From: Hydrogenophaga pseudoflava
GTDB taxonomy: Bacteria > Pseudomonadota > Gammaproteobacteria > Burkholderiales > Burkholderiaceae_C
NCBI RefSeq assembly: GCF_031020795.1
Contig: NZ_JAVHJP010000001.1
Coordinates: forward strand, 372,001-436,000
Length of the DNA: 64,000 nt
Reading direction: 5' to 3'
A model generated the notes under the pieces. That model saw only the letters and a list, made by a program, of their open reading frames with translations. It was not told the origin of the DNA and searched no databases. A program made the translations under genes and the position numbers. Below, one piece after another: positions 7,083 to 15,215 of this stretch; within the stretch, counting starts at the first letter, position 1, and each line of letters begins with the position of its first letter.

Positions 7083-8378
7083 TCAACCCATGAGCATCTG
7101 CATGCTGCGTTCGTAGTGGGTGGAAAGGCTCTCGAAATGGGCCAGCAGACCCTCGCTCGCATGGGCCACCGTCTCCAGCCGCGCCAGCCGGTCGCGGCCG
7201 GCCGGGCGACGACCCTGCGGCGTGGCGGCCAGCATCTGCTGCCAGCCGGTGGCGGCCTCGTCGAGCGCGCTGCGGATGTCGGGTGTGGTCAGCGGCAGGC
7301 CATTGAGGTAGGCCAATGCCCGCTCGAAGTCCTGCTGCACGGCGGTCATGGCGGCGCTGCGGCCGGCGGCACCGCCCTCGACGCCCAGCAGGTCCATCAG
7401 CGCCATCTTGGCGAAGCGCTGCGAGAGCATGCGCTGGCGGCCCGCGGCATTGAGCACTTGCAGGGAGGCCACAGCGCCCGCGCGCTGCAGGCTGGCGGTC
7501 AGGCGCTCGGCGTCCTGCAGCAGGCGCTCAGCGAGTTCGTCCACCGGGAGCACCTGTGCGACCACGGGCTTGCCCTTGAGCGAGGCCTTGAGCGCCCGCC
7601 AGGTGGCACCCAGCGGGTCCAGCAGGTCACCGAAGCTGGGCTGCGACAGGCCCTTGCCCAGCCAGGCGAGGTTGGCGTCCACCCGCTGCACCGACTCGTC
7701 CAGCAGCGCCTGCTGCTGGCGCGACGGCACGTCGGCCAGGCGCAGCAGGTAGAGCTTGACCAGGCGCTGCGAGAGCATGCGCAGCTGGCCCGCGCGGTTG
7801 AGGGCTTCGGCGACGTGGGCCGACTGGATGATCTGCTCGGACACCTGGCCCAGGCGCTGGTTGGTGTGCATGGACGCGGTGCGCAGGATCTGGAAGGCGT
7901 CGTCGTCGCTCAGCGCGCGGGCGCGCATGAGGATGCCCTTGGCGCGCTCGACCAGCTTGCGTTCCTCGAAGCGCTGCGAGACGTCGCGCAGCTGTTCGAG
8001 CAGGGCCTGCTCGCGCTCGAAGCGCGCCTGCGCCAGCTTCAGCAGCGGGCGCAGCCGCCCGGCCTCGTAACCGCTGACCACCCAGGCGTGCACACCCGCG
8101 CCGGTGGCGCGCTCGATGTGGGTCGCGTCGGCGTCGTCCGTGAACAGCAGCACCGGCCGGGGCAGCACCTCGGCCAGCGTCTGTGTGGCCTTGAACAGGG
8201 CCTCATCGGGGCGCAGCACCTCGCCAACCACCAGATCTGGTGCGTGCTGCACGGCGGCCTGCACCAGTTTGCTGCAATCGTCGATGGTGGCCAGGACCCG
8301 GCAGCCCGCGGCCGACAGGTCCTCCTGCAGCGGCAGAAGGGCCCGGGAACCCGGTCGAAGCAGCAGCACGGAAGTCAT
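7083..8378 (-). CDS. nasT: NasT-like ANTAR antiterminator fused to two PilJ-type sensor repeats
   Basis: A 431-residue regulator. Residues 1-120 form a receiver-like domain. Residues about 127-188 are an ANTAR RNA-binding domain (LVERAKGILMRARALSDDDAF, then LGQVSEQII). Residues about 190-431 hold two PilJ-type segments, each opening with an AG-x-x-RMLSQR motif (196-205 and 312-321). Classical NasT ends after ANTAR, so the C-terminal sensor half is unusual. The motif resembles the nitrate-binding P-box of NarX/NarQ, which suggests direct nitrate sensing in the cytoplasm. I chose the ATG at 8378; the longer open frame adds 113 unlikely residues that cross the sigma-54 site. The gene is divergent from nirB and upstream of the kinase. 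The symbol describes the N-terminal part only. Confidence 0.82.
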   Translation of the reverse strand: MTSVLLLRPGSRALLPLQEDLSAAGCRVLATIDDCSKLVQAAVQHAPDLVVGEVLRPDEALFKATQTLAEVLPRPVLLFTDDADATHIERATGAGVHAWVVSGYEAGRLRPLLKLAQARFEREQALLEQLRDVSQRFEERKLVERAKGILMRARALSDDDAFQILRTASMHTNQRLGQVSEQIIQSAHVAEALNRAGQLRMLSQRLVKLYLLRLADVPSRQQQALLDESVQRVDANLAWLGKGLSQPSFGDLLDPLGATWRALKASLKGKPVVAQVLPVDELAERLLQDAERLTASLQRAGAVASLQVLNAAGRQRMLSQRFAKMALMDLLGVEGGAAGRSAAMTAVQQDFERALAYLNGLPLTTPDIRSALDEAATGWQQMLAATPQGRRPAGRDRLARLETVAHASEGLLAHFESLSTHYERSMQMLMG

Positions 8379-8481
8379 ATGAATCAAGCACTTGTTGTGG
8401 ATGAGGCCCCTGCCCGCGGCCCCCGCAACCGCCGCAGGGCCTGCGGTGCGGCGAAGGCCCGCGAATGGGGCGCCGATCATA

Positions 8482-8497
8482 TGGCACACCTCTTGCA
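8482..8497 (+). promoter_or_regulatory. sigma-54 (-24/-12) promoter of the nirB operon
   Basis: TGGCACACCTCTTGCA is an essentially perfect sigma-54 site. GG (8483-8484) and GC (8495-8496) are 12 bp apart, and both consensus blocks TGGCAC and TTGCA are intact. Transcription should start near 8508, giving a 240-nt leader before the nirB ATG. The upstream 100 bp contains a dyad CCGCAG-GGC-CTGCGG (8432-8446), but I see no convincing NtrC site there. Sigma-54 dependence points to nitrogen-limitation control of the whole nirB-nasA operon. Confidence 0.8.
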
Positions 8498-8509
8498 TTG
8501 AACAGGCCA

Positions 8510-8548
8510 GACGTGACGACGCGTCCCACCCCGACCGCAGCGTCGGGG
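8510..8548 (+). promoter_or_regulatory. tandem hexaloop hairpins in the nirB leader, candidate ANTAR-binding RNA
   Basis: Starting two bases after the predicted transcription start, GACGT (8510-8514) pairs with GCGTC (8521-8525), including a U-G closing pair, around the loop GACGAC. Three bases later CCCCGAC (8529-8535) pairs perfectly with GTCGGGG (8542-8548) around the loop CGCAGC. Two adjacent hairpins with six-base loops are the architecture bound by ANTAR proteins such as NasR and NasT, and an ANTAR gene is divergently encoded next door. The remaining 200 nt of leader (8549-8748) is GC-rich with further weak dyads, but I see no clear U-tract terminator. Confidence 0.45.
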
Positions 8549-8748
8549 CCTGCCCACAACGACGTGCGCAGTGACCGAACCGGTGCTGGCCCCGTGCCCG
8601 CGCCACCCCGGCAGACCGGCCGGGCTTCGAACCTTCCCTATCCCTGTGTTCCGGCTTGCGTGCCGCCGCGTGACCGCCCTCGTGCGTGCGCCGGAGCCAG
8701 ACCCCTTTCCCCAGCAATCCCCGTGATCTTCAGACAGGAGTCGCCGCA

Positions 8749-11202
8749 ATGAAAAAGATGAAACTCGTGATGGTGGGCAACGGCATGGCCGGCGTGCGCA
8801 CGCTCGAAGAGCTGCTGAAGATCGCGCCGGACTTCTACGACATCACCGTCTTCGGAGCCGAGCCGCACCCGAACTACAACCGCATCCTGCTCTCGCCCGT
8901 GCTGGCGGGCGAGCAGACCATCGACGAGATCATCCTCAACGACTGGTCCTGGTACACGGACAACGGCATCACGCTGCACGCCAGCCACAAGGTGACCGAA
9001 GTGGACCGCGTCAAGCGCATCGTGCATTCGGTCGGCCCCAACGGCGAGCAGGTCTCGGCCGAATACGACCGCCTGATCATGGCGACCGGCTCGAATCCCT
9101 TCATCCTGCCCATCCCCGGCAAGGACCTGCAGGGTGTGCTGGCCTACCGCGACATCGCCGACACGCAGGCCATGATCGACGCGGCCGCGACCTACAAGCA
9201 CGCCGTGGTCATCGGCGGCGGCCTGCTGGGCCTGGAAGCGGCCAACGGCCTGATGAAGCGCGGCATGACGGTGAGCGTGGTGCACGTGGCGCCCTGGCTG
9301 ATGGAGCGCCAGCTCGACGACGTGGCGGGCAAGCTGCTGCAGAAGTCGCTGGAAGAGCGCGGCATGCAGTTCCTAATCGGCGCGCAGACGCAGGAGCTGG
9401 TCGGCGGCGACGACGGGCGCGTGAAGGCCATCCGCTTCAAGGACGGCAGCGAGGTGGCGGCCGACCTGGTGGTGATGGCCGTCGGCATCCGCCCCAACAC
9501 CGCGCTGGCCGAGTCGATGCGCCTGCACGTGAACCGCGGCATCGTCGTCAGCGACACCATGCAGACCGTGACCGACCCGCGCATCTACGCGGTGGGCGAA
9601 TGCGCGGCGCACCGCGGCATCGCCTACGGTCTGGTGGCCCCGCTGTTCGAGCAGGGCAAGGTGCTGGCCACGCACCTGGCCGAGTTCGGCATCGGCCGCT
9701 ACACCGGCTCGCTCACCTCCACCAAGCTCAAGGTCACCGGCATCGACCTGTTTTCCGCCGGCGAGTTCATGGGCGGAGAAGGCACGGAAGAGATCGTGAT
9801 GAGCGACCCCTTCGGCGGTGTCTACAAGAAGCTGGTGATCAAGGACGACAAGCTGGTCGGCGCCTGCCTATACGGCGACACGGTGGACGGCAGCTGGTAC
9901 TTCAAGCTGCTGCGGGAAGGCCGCACCGTCGGCGACATCCGCGACAAGCTGATGTTCGGCGAGTCCAACATCGGCGACGTGGGCCACCAGGGCCACAACA
10001 AGGCCGCCGCCATGAAGGACAGCGACGAAGTCTGCGGCTGCAACGGCGTGACCAAGGGCACCATCTGCAAGGCGATCAAGGAGAAAGGCCTGTTCACGCT
10101 GGACGAGGTGAAGAAGCACACCAAGGCCAGCGCGAGCTGCGGCTCCTGCACCGGGCTGGTCGAGCAGATCCTGATGTTCACCGCCGGCGGCGACTACTCG
10201 GCGACGCCGAAGAAGAAGGCCATCTGCGGCTGCACCGAGCACAGCCACCAGGACGTGCGCGACGCGATCCGCAACGACAAGCTGCTGACCATCACCGACA
10301 CCTTCAGCGCCCTGGGCTGGAAGACGCCCAACGGCTGCGCCACCTGCCGCCCGGCGATCAACTACTACCTCATCAGCACCTGGCCCAAGCAGGCCAAGGA
10401 CGACCCGCAGAGCCGCTTCATCAACGAGCGCTCGCATGCCAACATCCAGAAGGACGGCACCTACTCGGTGATCCCGCGCATGTGGGGCGGCGAGACCACG
10501 GCCGACGAGCTGCGCCGCATCGCCGACGCGGTGGACAAATACAAGATTCCCACCGTCAAGGTCACCGGCGGCCAGCGCATCGACCTGCTGGGCGTGAAGA
10601 AGGAAGACCTGGTCAACGTCTGGAAGGACATCGGCATGCCCTCGGGCCACGCCTACGCCAAGGCCCTGCGCACGGTGAAAACCTGCGTGGGCAGCGAGTG
10701 GTGCCGCATGGGCACGCAGGACTCGACCCAGATGGGCAAGGACCTGGAGCGCGCGATGTGGCGCATGTACGCGCCGCACAAGGTCAAGTTCGCCGTCTCG
10801 GGCTGCCCGCGCAACTGCGCCGAGGCCGGCATCAAGGACGTGGGCGTGATCGGCGTCGACTCGGGCTGGGAGATGTACATCGCCGGCAACGGCGGCATCA
10901 AGACCGAGGTCGCGCACTTCCTCGTCAAGGTGAAGACGGCCGAAGAGGTCATGGAATACACCGGCGCCTTCTGCGAGCTGTACCGCCAGGAAGGCTGGTA
11001 CCTGGAGCGCACGGTGCACTACGTCAACCGCGTGGGCCTGGACTACATCAAGAAGCGCATCCTGGACGACGCGGCCGGCCGCAAGGCGCTGTGGGAACAG
11101 CTGCAGTTCGCGCTCGACGGCGAGCCCGATCCGTGGTTCGACTTCCAGGAAGCGGCCGTGGACACGCGCCAGTTCGAACCCGTGGCTGTCGTCAAGGCCT
11201 GA
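8749..11202 (+). CDS. nirB: assimilatory nitrite reductase [NAD(P)H] large subunit
   Basis: An 817-residue cytoplasmic enzyme that reduces nitrite to ammonium with electrons from NAD(P)H. Domains in order: an FAD/NAD(P)H oxidoreductase (VGNGMAG near the start, VIGGGLLGLEAA about 156-167), a BFD-like [2Fe-2S] segment with C429-x-C431 and C464-xx-C467, and a second BFD-like segment. The sulfite/nitrite reductase half binds siroheme and [4Fe-4S] through C646, C652, C686 and C690. CAGGAG lies 8 bases before the ATG. It leads the operon nirB, PilJ-domain gene, nirD, nitrate reductase. Siroheme would be supplied by the methyltransferase gene at 16172. Control is probably by the sigma-54 promoter and leader hairpins upstream. 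Confidence 0.96.
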   Translation: MKKMKLVMVGNGMAGVRTLEELLKIAPDFYDITVFGAEPHPNYNRILLSPVLAGEQTIDEIILNDWSWYTDNGITLHASHKVTEVDRVKRIVHSVGPNGEQVSAEYDRLIMATGSNPFILPIPGKDLQGVLAYRDIADTQAMIDAAATYKHAVVIGGGLLGLEAANGLMKRGMTVSVVHVAPWLMERQLDDVAGKLLQKSLEERGMQFLIGAQTQELVGGDDGRVKAIRFKDGSEVAADLVVMAVGIRPNTALAESMRLHVNRGIVVSDTMQTVTDPRIYAVGECAAHRGIAYGLVAPLFEQGKVLATHLAEFGIGRYTGSLTSTKLKVTGIDLFSAGEFMGGEGTEEIVMSDPFGGVYKKLVIKDDKLVGACLYGDTVDGSWYFKLLREGRTVGDIRDKLMFGESNIGDVGHQGHNKAAAMKDSDEVCGCNGVTKGTICKAIKEKGLFTLDEVKKHTKASASCGSCTGLVEQILMFTAGGDYSATPKKKAICGCTEHSHQDVRDAIRNDKLLTITDTFSALGWKTPNGCATCRPAINYYLISTWPKQAKDDPQSRFINERSHANIQKDGTYSVIPRMWGGETTADELRRIADAVDKYKIPTVKVTGGQRIDLLGVKKEDLVNVWKDIGMPSGHAYAKALRTVKTCVGSEWCRMGTQDSTQMGKDLERAMWRMYAPHKVKFAVSGCPRNCAEAGIKDVGVIGVDSGWEMYIAGNGGIKTEVAHFLVKVKTAEEVMEYTGAFCELYRQEGWYLERTVHYVNRVGLDYIKKRILDDAAGRKALWEQLQFALDGEPDPWFDFQEAAVDTRQFEPVAVVKA

Positions 11203-11211
11203 GGTCCCGCC

Positions 11212-11994
11212 ATGCAACGCCGCCACCTCCTTCTGCTCGCCGCCGCTGCCCCCTTGGGACTGAACGCCCAGGTCAGCGACCTCGCCGACGCGATCAACAA
11301 GGCCGGGCGCCAGCGCATGCTCTCGCAGCGCATGGGCAAGGCCTGGCTGGCCATGGTCCACCAGGCCGAAGGCCGCATCGCCGGCACCGTGCTGGACAAA
11401 TCGATGGCGCTGTTCGACCGCCAGCTGGTGGAGCTCAAGGCCTTTGCGCCGTCGCCCGAGATCCGCGAGACCTACAGCGCCCTCGAAGCCGCCTGGAGCG
11501 ACTACAAGACCGCACTGGTCGGCGCTGCACCCAGCAAGGCCGGCGCCACGGCCGTGCTGCGGGCCGATGCGCGCGTGCTCGGGCTGGCCCACCAGGGCAC
11601 GCTGCAGTACGAAGCCGCCATGGGCCGTCCGGTGGGCAAGCTGGTCAACATCGCGGGCCGCCAGCGCATGCTGTCCCAGCGCATGGCGAAGTTCTATTAC
11701 GCGGCCACGCTGCCGGTGGACACCGCGACCGCGGTGGCCGAGATCGGCAAGGCGCGCAGCGAGTTCCTGACGGCCATGGACGTGCTGCGCCAGGCCCCCG
11801 AAGCCACCGCCCGCATCCGCGAGGAACTGGCGCTGGCCGACGGCCAGTGGCTGTTCTTCGACCAGGCCCTGCAGCGCGTGCAGTCGGGCGCCGCCGCCAC
11901 CGCCAAACCGCTGTCCGACGTGTTCGTGACCAGCGAAAACCTGCTCAGCGTGATGGACCGGGTGACCGACCTCTACGCCAACGTGAAATCCTGA
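11212..11994 (+). CDS. exported PilJ-domain protein, putative periplasmic nitrate/nitrite sensor
   Basis: A 260-residue protein with a short signal peptide (MQRR then a hydrophobic stretch to about residue 20). Two PilJ-type repeats each carry an AGRQRMLSQRM motif (31-41 and 148-158). The second half of the NasT-like regulator at 7083 has the same two-repeat design, so the two proteins look like exported and cytoplasmic versions of one sensing module. It sits 9 bp after nirB and 16 bp before nirD, inside the reductase operon. No transmembrane helix follows the signal, so it probably is a soluble periplasmic protein. Its partner is unknown, and nitrate binding is inferred from resemblance to the NarX P-box. 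Confidence 0.8.
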   Translation: MQRRHLLLLAAAAPLGLNAQVSDLADAINKAGRQRMLSQRMGKAWLAMVHQAEGRIAGTVLDKSMALFDRQLVELKAFAPSPEIRETYSALEAAWSDYKTALVGAAPSKAGATAVLRADARVLGLAHQGTLQYEAAMGRPVGKLVNIAGRQRMLSQRMAKFYYAATLPVDTATAVAEIGKARSEFLTAMDVLRQAPEATARIREELALADGQWLFFDQALQRVQSGAAATAKPLSDVFVTSENLLSVMDRVTDLYANVKS

Positions 11995-12010
11995 AAACCG
12001 CGAAAGCCCC

Positions 12011-12400
12011 ATGAACATGAGCCAATGGACCCCCATCTGCCAGGTTGACGACATCCCCGTGCTCGGCTCGCGCCGCGTGACGCGCGATCAGGGCCTGGAC
12101 GTCGCGATCTTCCGCAACGACAAGGACGAGGTGTTCGCCCTGCTGGACCGCTGCCCGCACAAGGGCGGCCCGCTGAGCCAGGGCATCGTCTTCGGCACCC
12201 ATGTGGCCTGCCCGCTGCACAACTGGACCATCGGCCTGTGCGACGGCCAGGCTTCCGCGCCCGACGAGGGCTGCACGCCCAAGTTCAGCGTGAAGGTGGA
12301 GAACGGCCAGGTGTTCCTGGACGCCACGCAGCTCGCATCGCACGCGACCGATCTGGAGCGCCCGATCGCCGGCCCCGCCCGCAGAACCGTCAAGGCCTGA
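12011..12400 (+). CDS. nirD: nitrite reductase [NAD(P)H] small subunit, Rieske type
   Basis: A 129-residue Rieske-fold partner of NirB. It keeps both iron-sulfur ligand boxes, C48-P-H50 and C67-PL-H70, so it should bind a true [2Fe-2S] cluster. Some enterobacterial NirD proteins have lost these ligands. The subunit probably helps electron flow or stability in the NirBD complex. A second in-frame ATG at 12017 is an equally possible start. It is followed after 4 bp by the nitrate reductase gene, which fits tight operon packing. Confidence 0.93.
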   Translation: MNMSQWTPICQVDDIPVLGSRRVTRDQGLDVAIFRNDKDEVFALLDRCPHKGGPLSQGIVFGTHVACPLHNWTIGLCDGQASAPDEGCTPKFSVKVENGQVFLDATQLASHATDLERPIAGPARRTVKA

Positions 12401-12404
12401 GCCC

Positions 12405-15179
12405 ATGACCGAAACCCGCTCCACCTGCCCGTACTGTGGTGTGGGCTGCGGCGTCATCATCGAATCCGATGGGCCGCAGATCACCGGTGTGCGCGGCGAC
12501 CCGGACCATCCCGCCAACTTCGGCAAGCTCTGCACCAAGGGCAGCACGCTGCACCTGACGGCCACGCCCGCCATCACCCGCCAGACCCGGCTGCTGCAGC
12601 CCATGCAGCGGCTGCAGCGCGGCCAGGCACCAGTGGCCATCGGCTGGGACGCGGCCCTGGACCAGGTGAGCAACACCTTCGGCCGCATCGTGCGCGAGCA
12701 CGGCCCCGACGCGGTGGGCTTCTACATCAGCGGCCAGTTGCTGACCGAGGACTACTACGTCTTCAACAAGCTGGCCAAGGGCCTGATCGGCACCAACAAC
12801 GTCGACACCAATTCGCGCCTGTGCATGAGCAGCGCCGTGGCAGGCTACAAGGCCACGCTGGGCGCCGACGCGCCGCCCGCCTGCTACGACGACGTGAACC
12901 ACGCCCAGTGCCTGTTCATCGTCGGCAGCAACGCGGCCTACGCGCATCCCATCCTGTTCCGCCGCATCGAGGCCGCGAAGCAGAACAACCCGGGCATGAA
13001 GGTGATCGTGGCGGACCCGCGCCGCACCGACACCGCCGAGCTGGCCGACCTCTACCTGCCCCTGCTGCCGGGCACCGACGTGATGCTGTTCCACGGCCTG
13101 CTGCACGTCATGCTGTGGGAAGGCTGGACGGACGCCGCCTACATCGCCGCGCACACGAACGGCTTCGATGAGCTCAAGGCGCTGGTGCGCGACTGCACGC
13201 CCGACGTGGTGGCGCAGACCTGCGGCATCGCCAAGGACGACCTGTTCAAGGCCGCACAGTGGTTCGCCACCTCGCCCGCCACCCTGAGCCTGTACTGCCA
13301 GGGCCTGAACCAGAGCAGCAGCGGCACCGCCAAGAACGCCACCCTGATCAACCTGCACCTGGCCTCCGGCCAGATCGGCAAGCCCGGCGCCGGCCCCTTC
13401 AGCCTGACCGGCCAGCCCAACGCCATGGGCGGGCGCGAGGTCGGCGGCCTGGCCAACCTGCTGTCCGCCCACCGCGACCTGGCCAACCCGCAGCACCGTG
13501 CCGAAGTCGCCGCGCTCTGGGGCGTGGCCGATGTCCCCGCGACACCCGGCAAGACCGCGGTCGAGATGTTCCAGGCCGCGGCCGACGGCGAGATCAAGGC
13601 GCTGTGGATCACCTGCACCAACCCGGCGCAGTCCATGCCCGACCAGGCGACGGTGCGCCGCGCGCTGCAGCGCGCCGAGTTCGTGGTGGTGCAGGAAGCC
13701 TTCGCCACCGCCGCCACCTGCGATTTCGCCGACCTGCTGCTGCCCGCCACCACCTGGGGCGAAAAGGAAGGCACGGTGACCAACAGCGAACGCCGCATCA
13801 GCCGCGTGCGCGCCGCGGTGCCACCGGCCGGCGAGGCGCGGCACGACTGGCGCATCGCCGTGGATGTGGCACACCGGCTGGAAGCGCAGCTGCGTCCCGG
13901 CCAGGCTTCGCTGTTTCCCTACGAGACCCCCGAGGCCGTCTGGCTCGAACACCGCGAATCCACCCGCGGCCGCGACCTCGACATCACCGGGCTGTCCTAC
14001 GCCATGCTCGAAAGCGAGGGCCCGCAGTTCTGGCCGCTGCGTGAAGGCGACAAGACCGGACGCGAGCGCCTCTACGCCGACGGCGCCTTCCCCACCGCCG
14101 ACGGAAAAGCGAAATTCGCCGCCCTGCCCTACAGGCCCACCGCCGAGCCGCGCGAATCGCGCTTCCCGTTCTCGCTGACCACCGGCCGCCTGCGCGACCA
14201 CTGGCACGGCATGACGCGCACCGGCACCATCGGCCGCCTGTTCGGACACGTGGCCGAGCCGGCGGTGCAGCTGAACCCCCAGGACATGGAGCGCCGCGGC
14301 CTGAAAGACGGCGAACTGGTGCACGTCACCAGCAAGCGCGGGTCCATCGTGCTGCCGGTGCAGGGCTCGCGCACGGTCCACACCACGCAGGCCTTCATCG
14401 CCATGCACTGGGGACCGGAGTACCTGTGCGGCCGCAGCAGCCAGGGCGAGCCGCTGGCCGGCGTCAATGCCCTCACCACCTCGGCCTACTGCCCCACGTC
14501 CAAACAGCCCGAGCTCAAGCACGCGGCCGTGAAGATTCTCAAGGCCGAACTGCCCTGGACCCTGCTGGGCGTGGCCTGGTTGCCCGAGGCCTCGGCGCTC
14601 ACGGCGCTGGCCGAACTGCGCTCGCTCATGCCCTCGTTCGACTTCGCCTCCTGCGTGCCATTCGGCCGTGAACGCAGTGGCGTGCTGTTCCGGGCCGCCG
14701 CCCACGACGCACCGGAACCGGCCCTGGTCGAACGCATCGAGGCGCTGCTGGGTCTTAACACCACCGACACGCTGCGCTATGCCGACAAGCGCCGCCAGCA
14801 GCGCCGCAGTGCCCGCCTGCAGCGGACCGGTGACGACATCACGCTCGAGGCCTTCCTGCTGGCCGGCGACACCAGCGCAGAGTCCTGGATCAAGACCCTG
14901 CTCCAGGACGAACTGCCCGCCGGCCGCTACGGCCGCCTGCTGCTCATGCCCGGCGCCGCCGCGCCGGTGGCCGTGGTCGCCAAAAGCCCCCAGGTCTGTA
15001 CCTGCTTCAACGTCAGCGAAGAAGCGATCCGGGGCGCGCTGCCGCGCTGCGGCGGCCCCGACGACCAGCGCCTGGCGCAACTGCAGGGCCAGCTCAAGTG
15101 CGGCACCAACTGCGGCTCCTGCATCCCGGAACTGCGGCGGCTGGTGAAGGCCGTGCCCGCATCCCTGGTAACCATATAA
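12405..15179 (+). CDS. nasA: assimilatory nitrate reductase, molybdopterin catalytic subunit
   Basis: A 924-residue cytoplasmic molybdenum enzyme that reduces nitrate to nitrite. An N-terminal [4Fe-4S] site uses C8, C11, C15 and C43. The probable Mo-ligating cysteine is C140 in LCMSSAVAG. The molybdopterin dinucleotide-binding domain follows to about residue 720. A C-terminal BFD-like [2Fe-2S] domain (C865-x-C867 and C903-xx-C906) is present, as in the Klebsiella enzyme. No separate flavoprotein or ferredoxin reductase subunit gene accompanies it, so electrons may come from another reductase or directly through this domain. The Mo-cofactor gene mog lies elsewhere in the window at 26885. In other nomenclatures the gene is nasC or narB. 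Confidence 0.94.
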   Translation: MTETRSTCPYCGVGCGVIIESDGPQITGVRGDPDHPANFGKLCTKGSTLHLTATPAITRQTRLLQPMQRLQRGQAPVAIGWDAALDQVSNTFGRIVREHGPDAVGFYISGQLLTEDYYVFNKLAKGLIGTNNVDTNSRLCMSSAVAGYKATLGADAPPACYDDVNHAQCLFIVGSNAAYAHPILFRRIEAAKQNNPGMKVIVADPRRTDTAELADLYLPLLPGTDVMLFHGLLHVMLWEGWTDAAYIAAHTNGFDELKALVRDCTPDVVAQTCGIAKDDLFKAAQWFATSPATLSLYCQGLNQSSSGTAKNATLINLHLASGQIGKPGAGPFSLTGQPNAMGGREVGGLANLLSAHRDLANPQHRAEVAALWGVADVPATPGKTAVEMFQAAADGEIKALWITCTNPAQSMPDQATVRRALQRAEFVVVQEAFATAATCDFADLLLPATTWGEKEGTVTNSERRISRVRAAVPPAGEARHDWRIAVDVAHRLEAQLRPGQASLFPYETPEAVWLEHRESTRGRDLDITGLSYAMLESEGPQFWPLREGDKTGRERLYADGAFPTADGKAKFAALPYRPTAEPRESRFPFSLTTGRLRDHWHGMTRTGTIGRLFGHVAEPAVQLNPQDMERRGLKDGELVHVTSKRGSIVLPVQGSRTVHTTQAFIAMHWGPEYLCGRSSQGEPLAGVNALTTSAYCPTSKQPELKHAAVKILKAELPWTLLGVAWLPEASALTALAELRSLMPSFDFASCVPFGRERSGVLFRAAAHDAPEPALVERIEALLGLNTTDTLRYADKRRQQRRSARLQRTGDDITLEAFLLAGDTSAESWIKTLLQDELPAGRYGRLLLMPGAAAPVAVVAKSPQVCTCFNVSEEAIRGALPRCGGPDDQRLAQLQGQLKCGTNCGSCIPELRRLVKAVPASLVTI

Positions 15180-15215
15180 CCCGCAGTCATCTGACCTCGC
15201 GGACAATGGCGGCCC

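Noticed and set aside
8382..8400. GCACTTGTTGTGG as an NtrC enhancer
   Set aside because: The left half is acceptable but the right half matches poorly, so I do not call it.
8432..8450. GGTGCG and the dyad CCGCAG-GGC-CTGCGG as an NtrC site for nirB
   Set aside because: Only one half-site fits; the partner half (GCAGGG) does not match TGCACC.
9868..12054. 728-codon minus-strand frame opposite nirB and the PilJ gene
   Set aside because: Low-complexity translation with no family motif, fully covered by supported genes.
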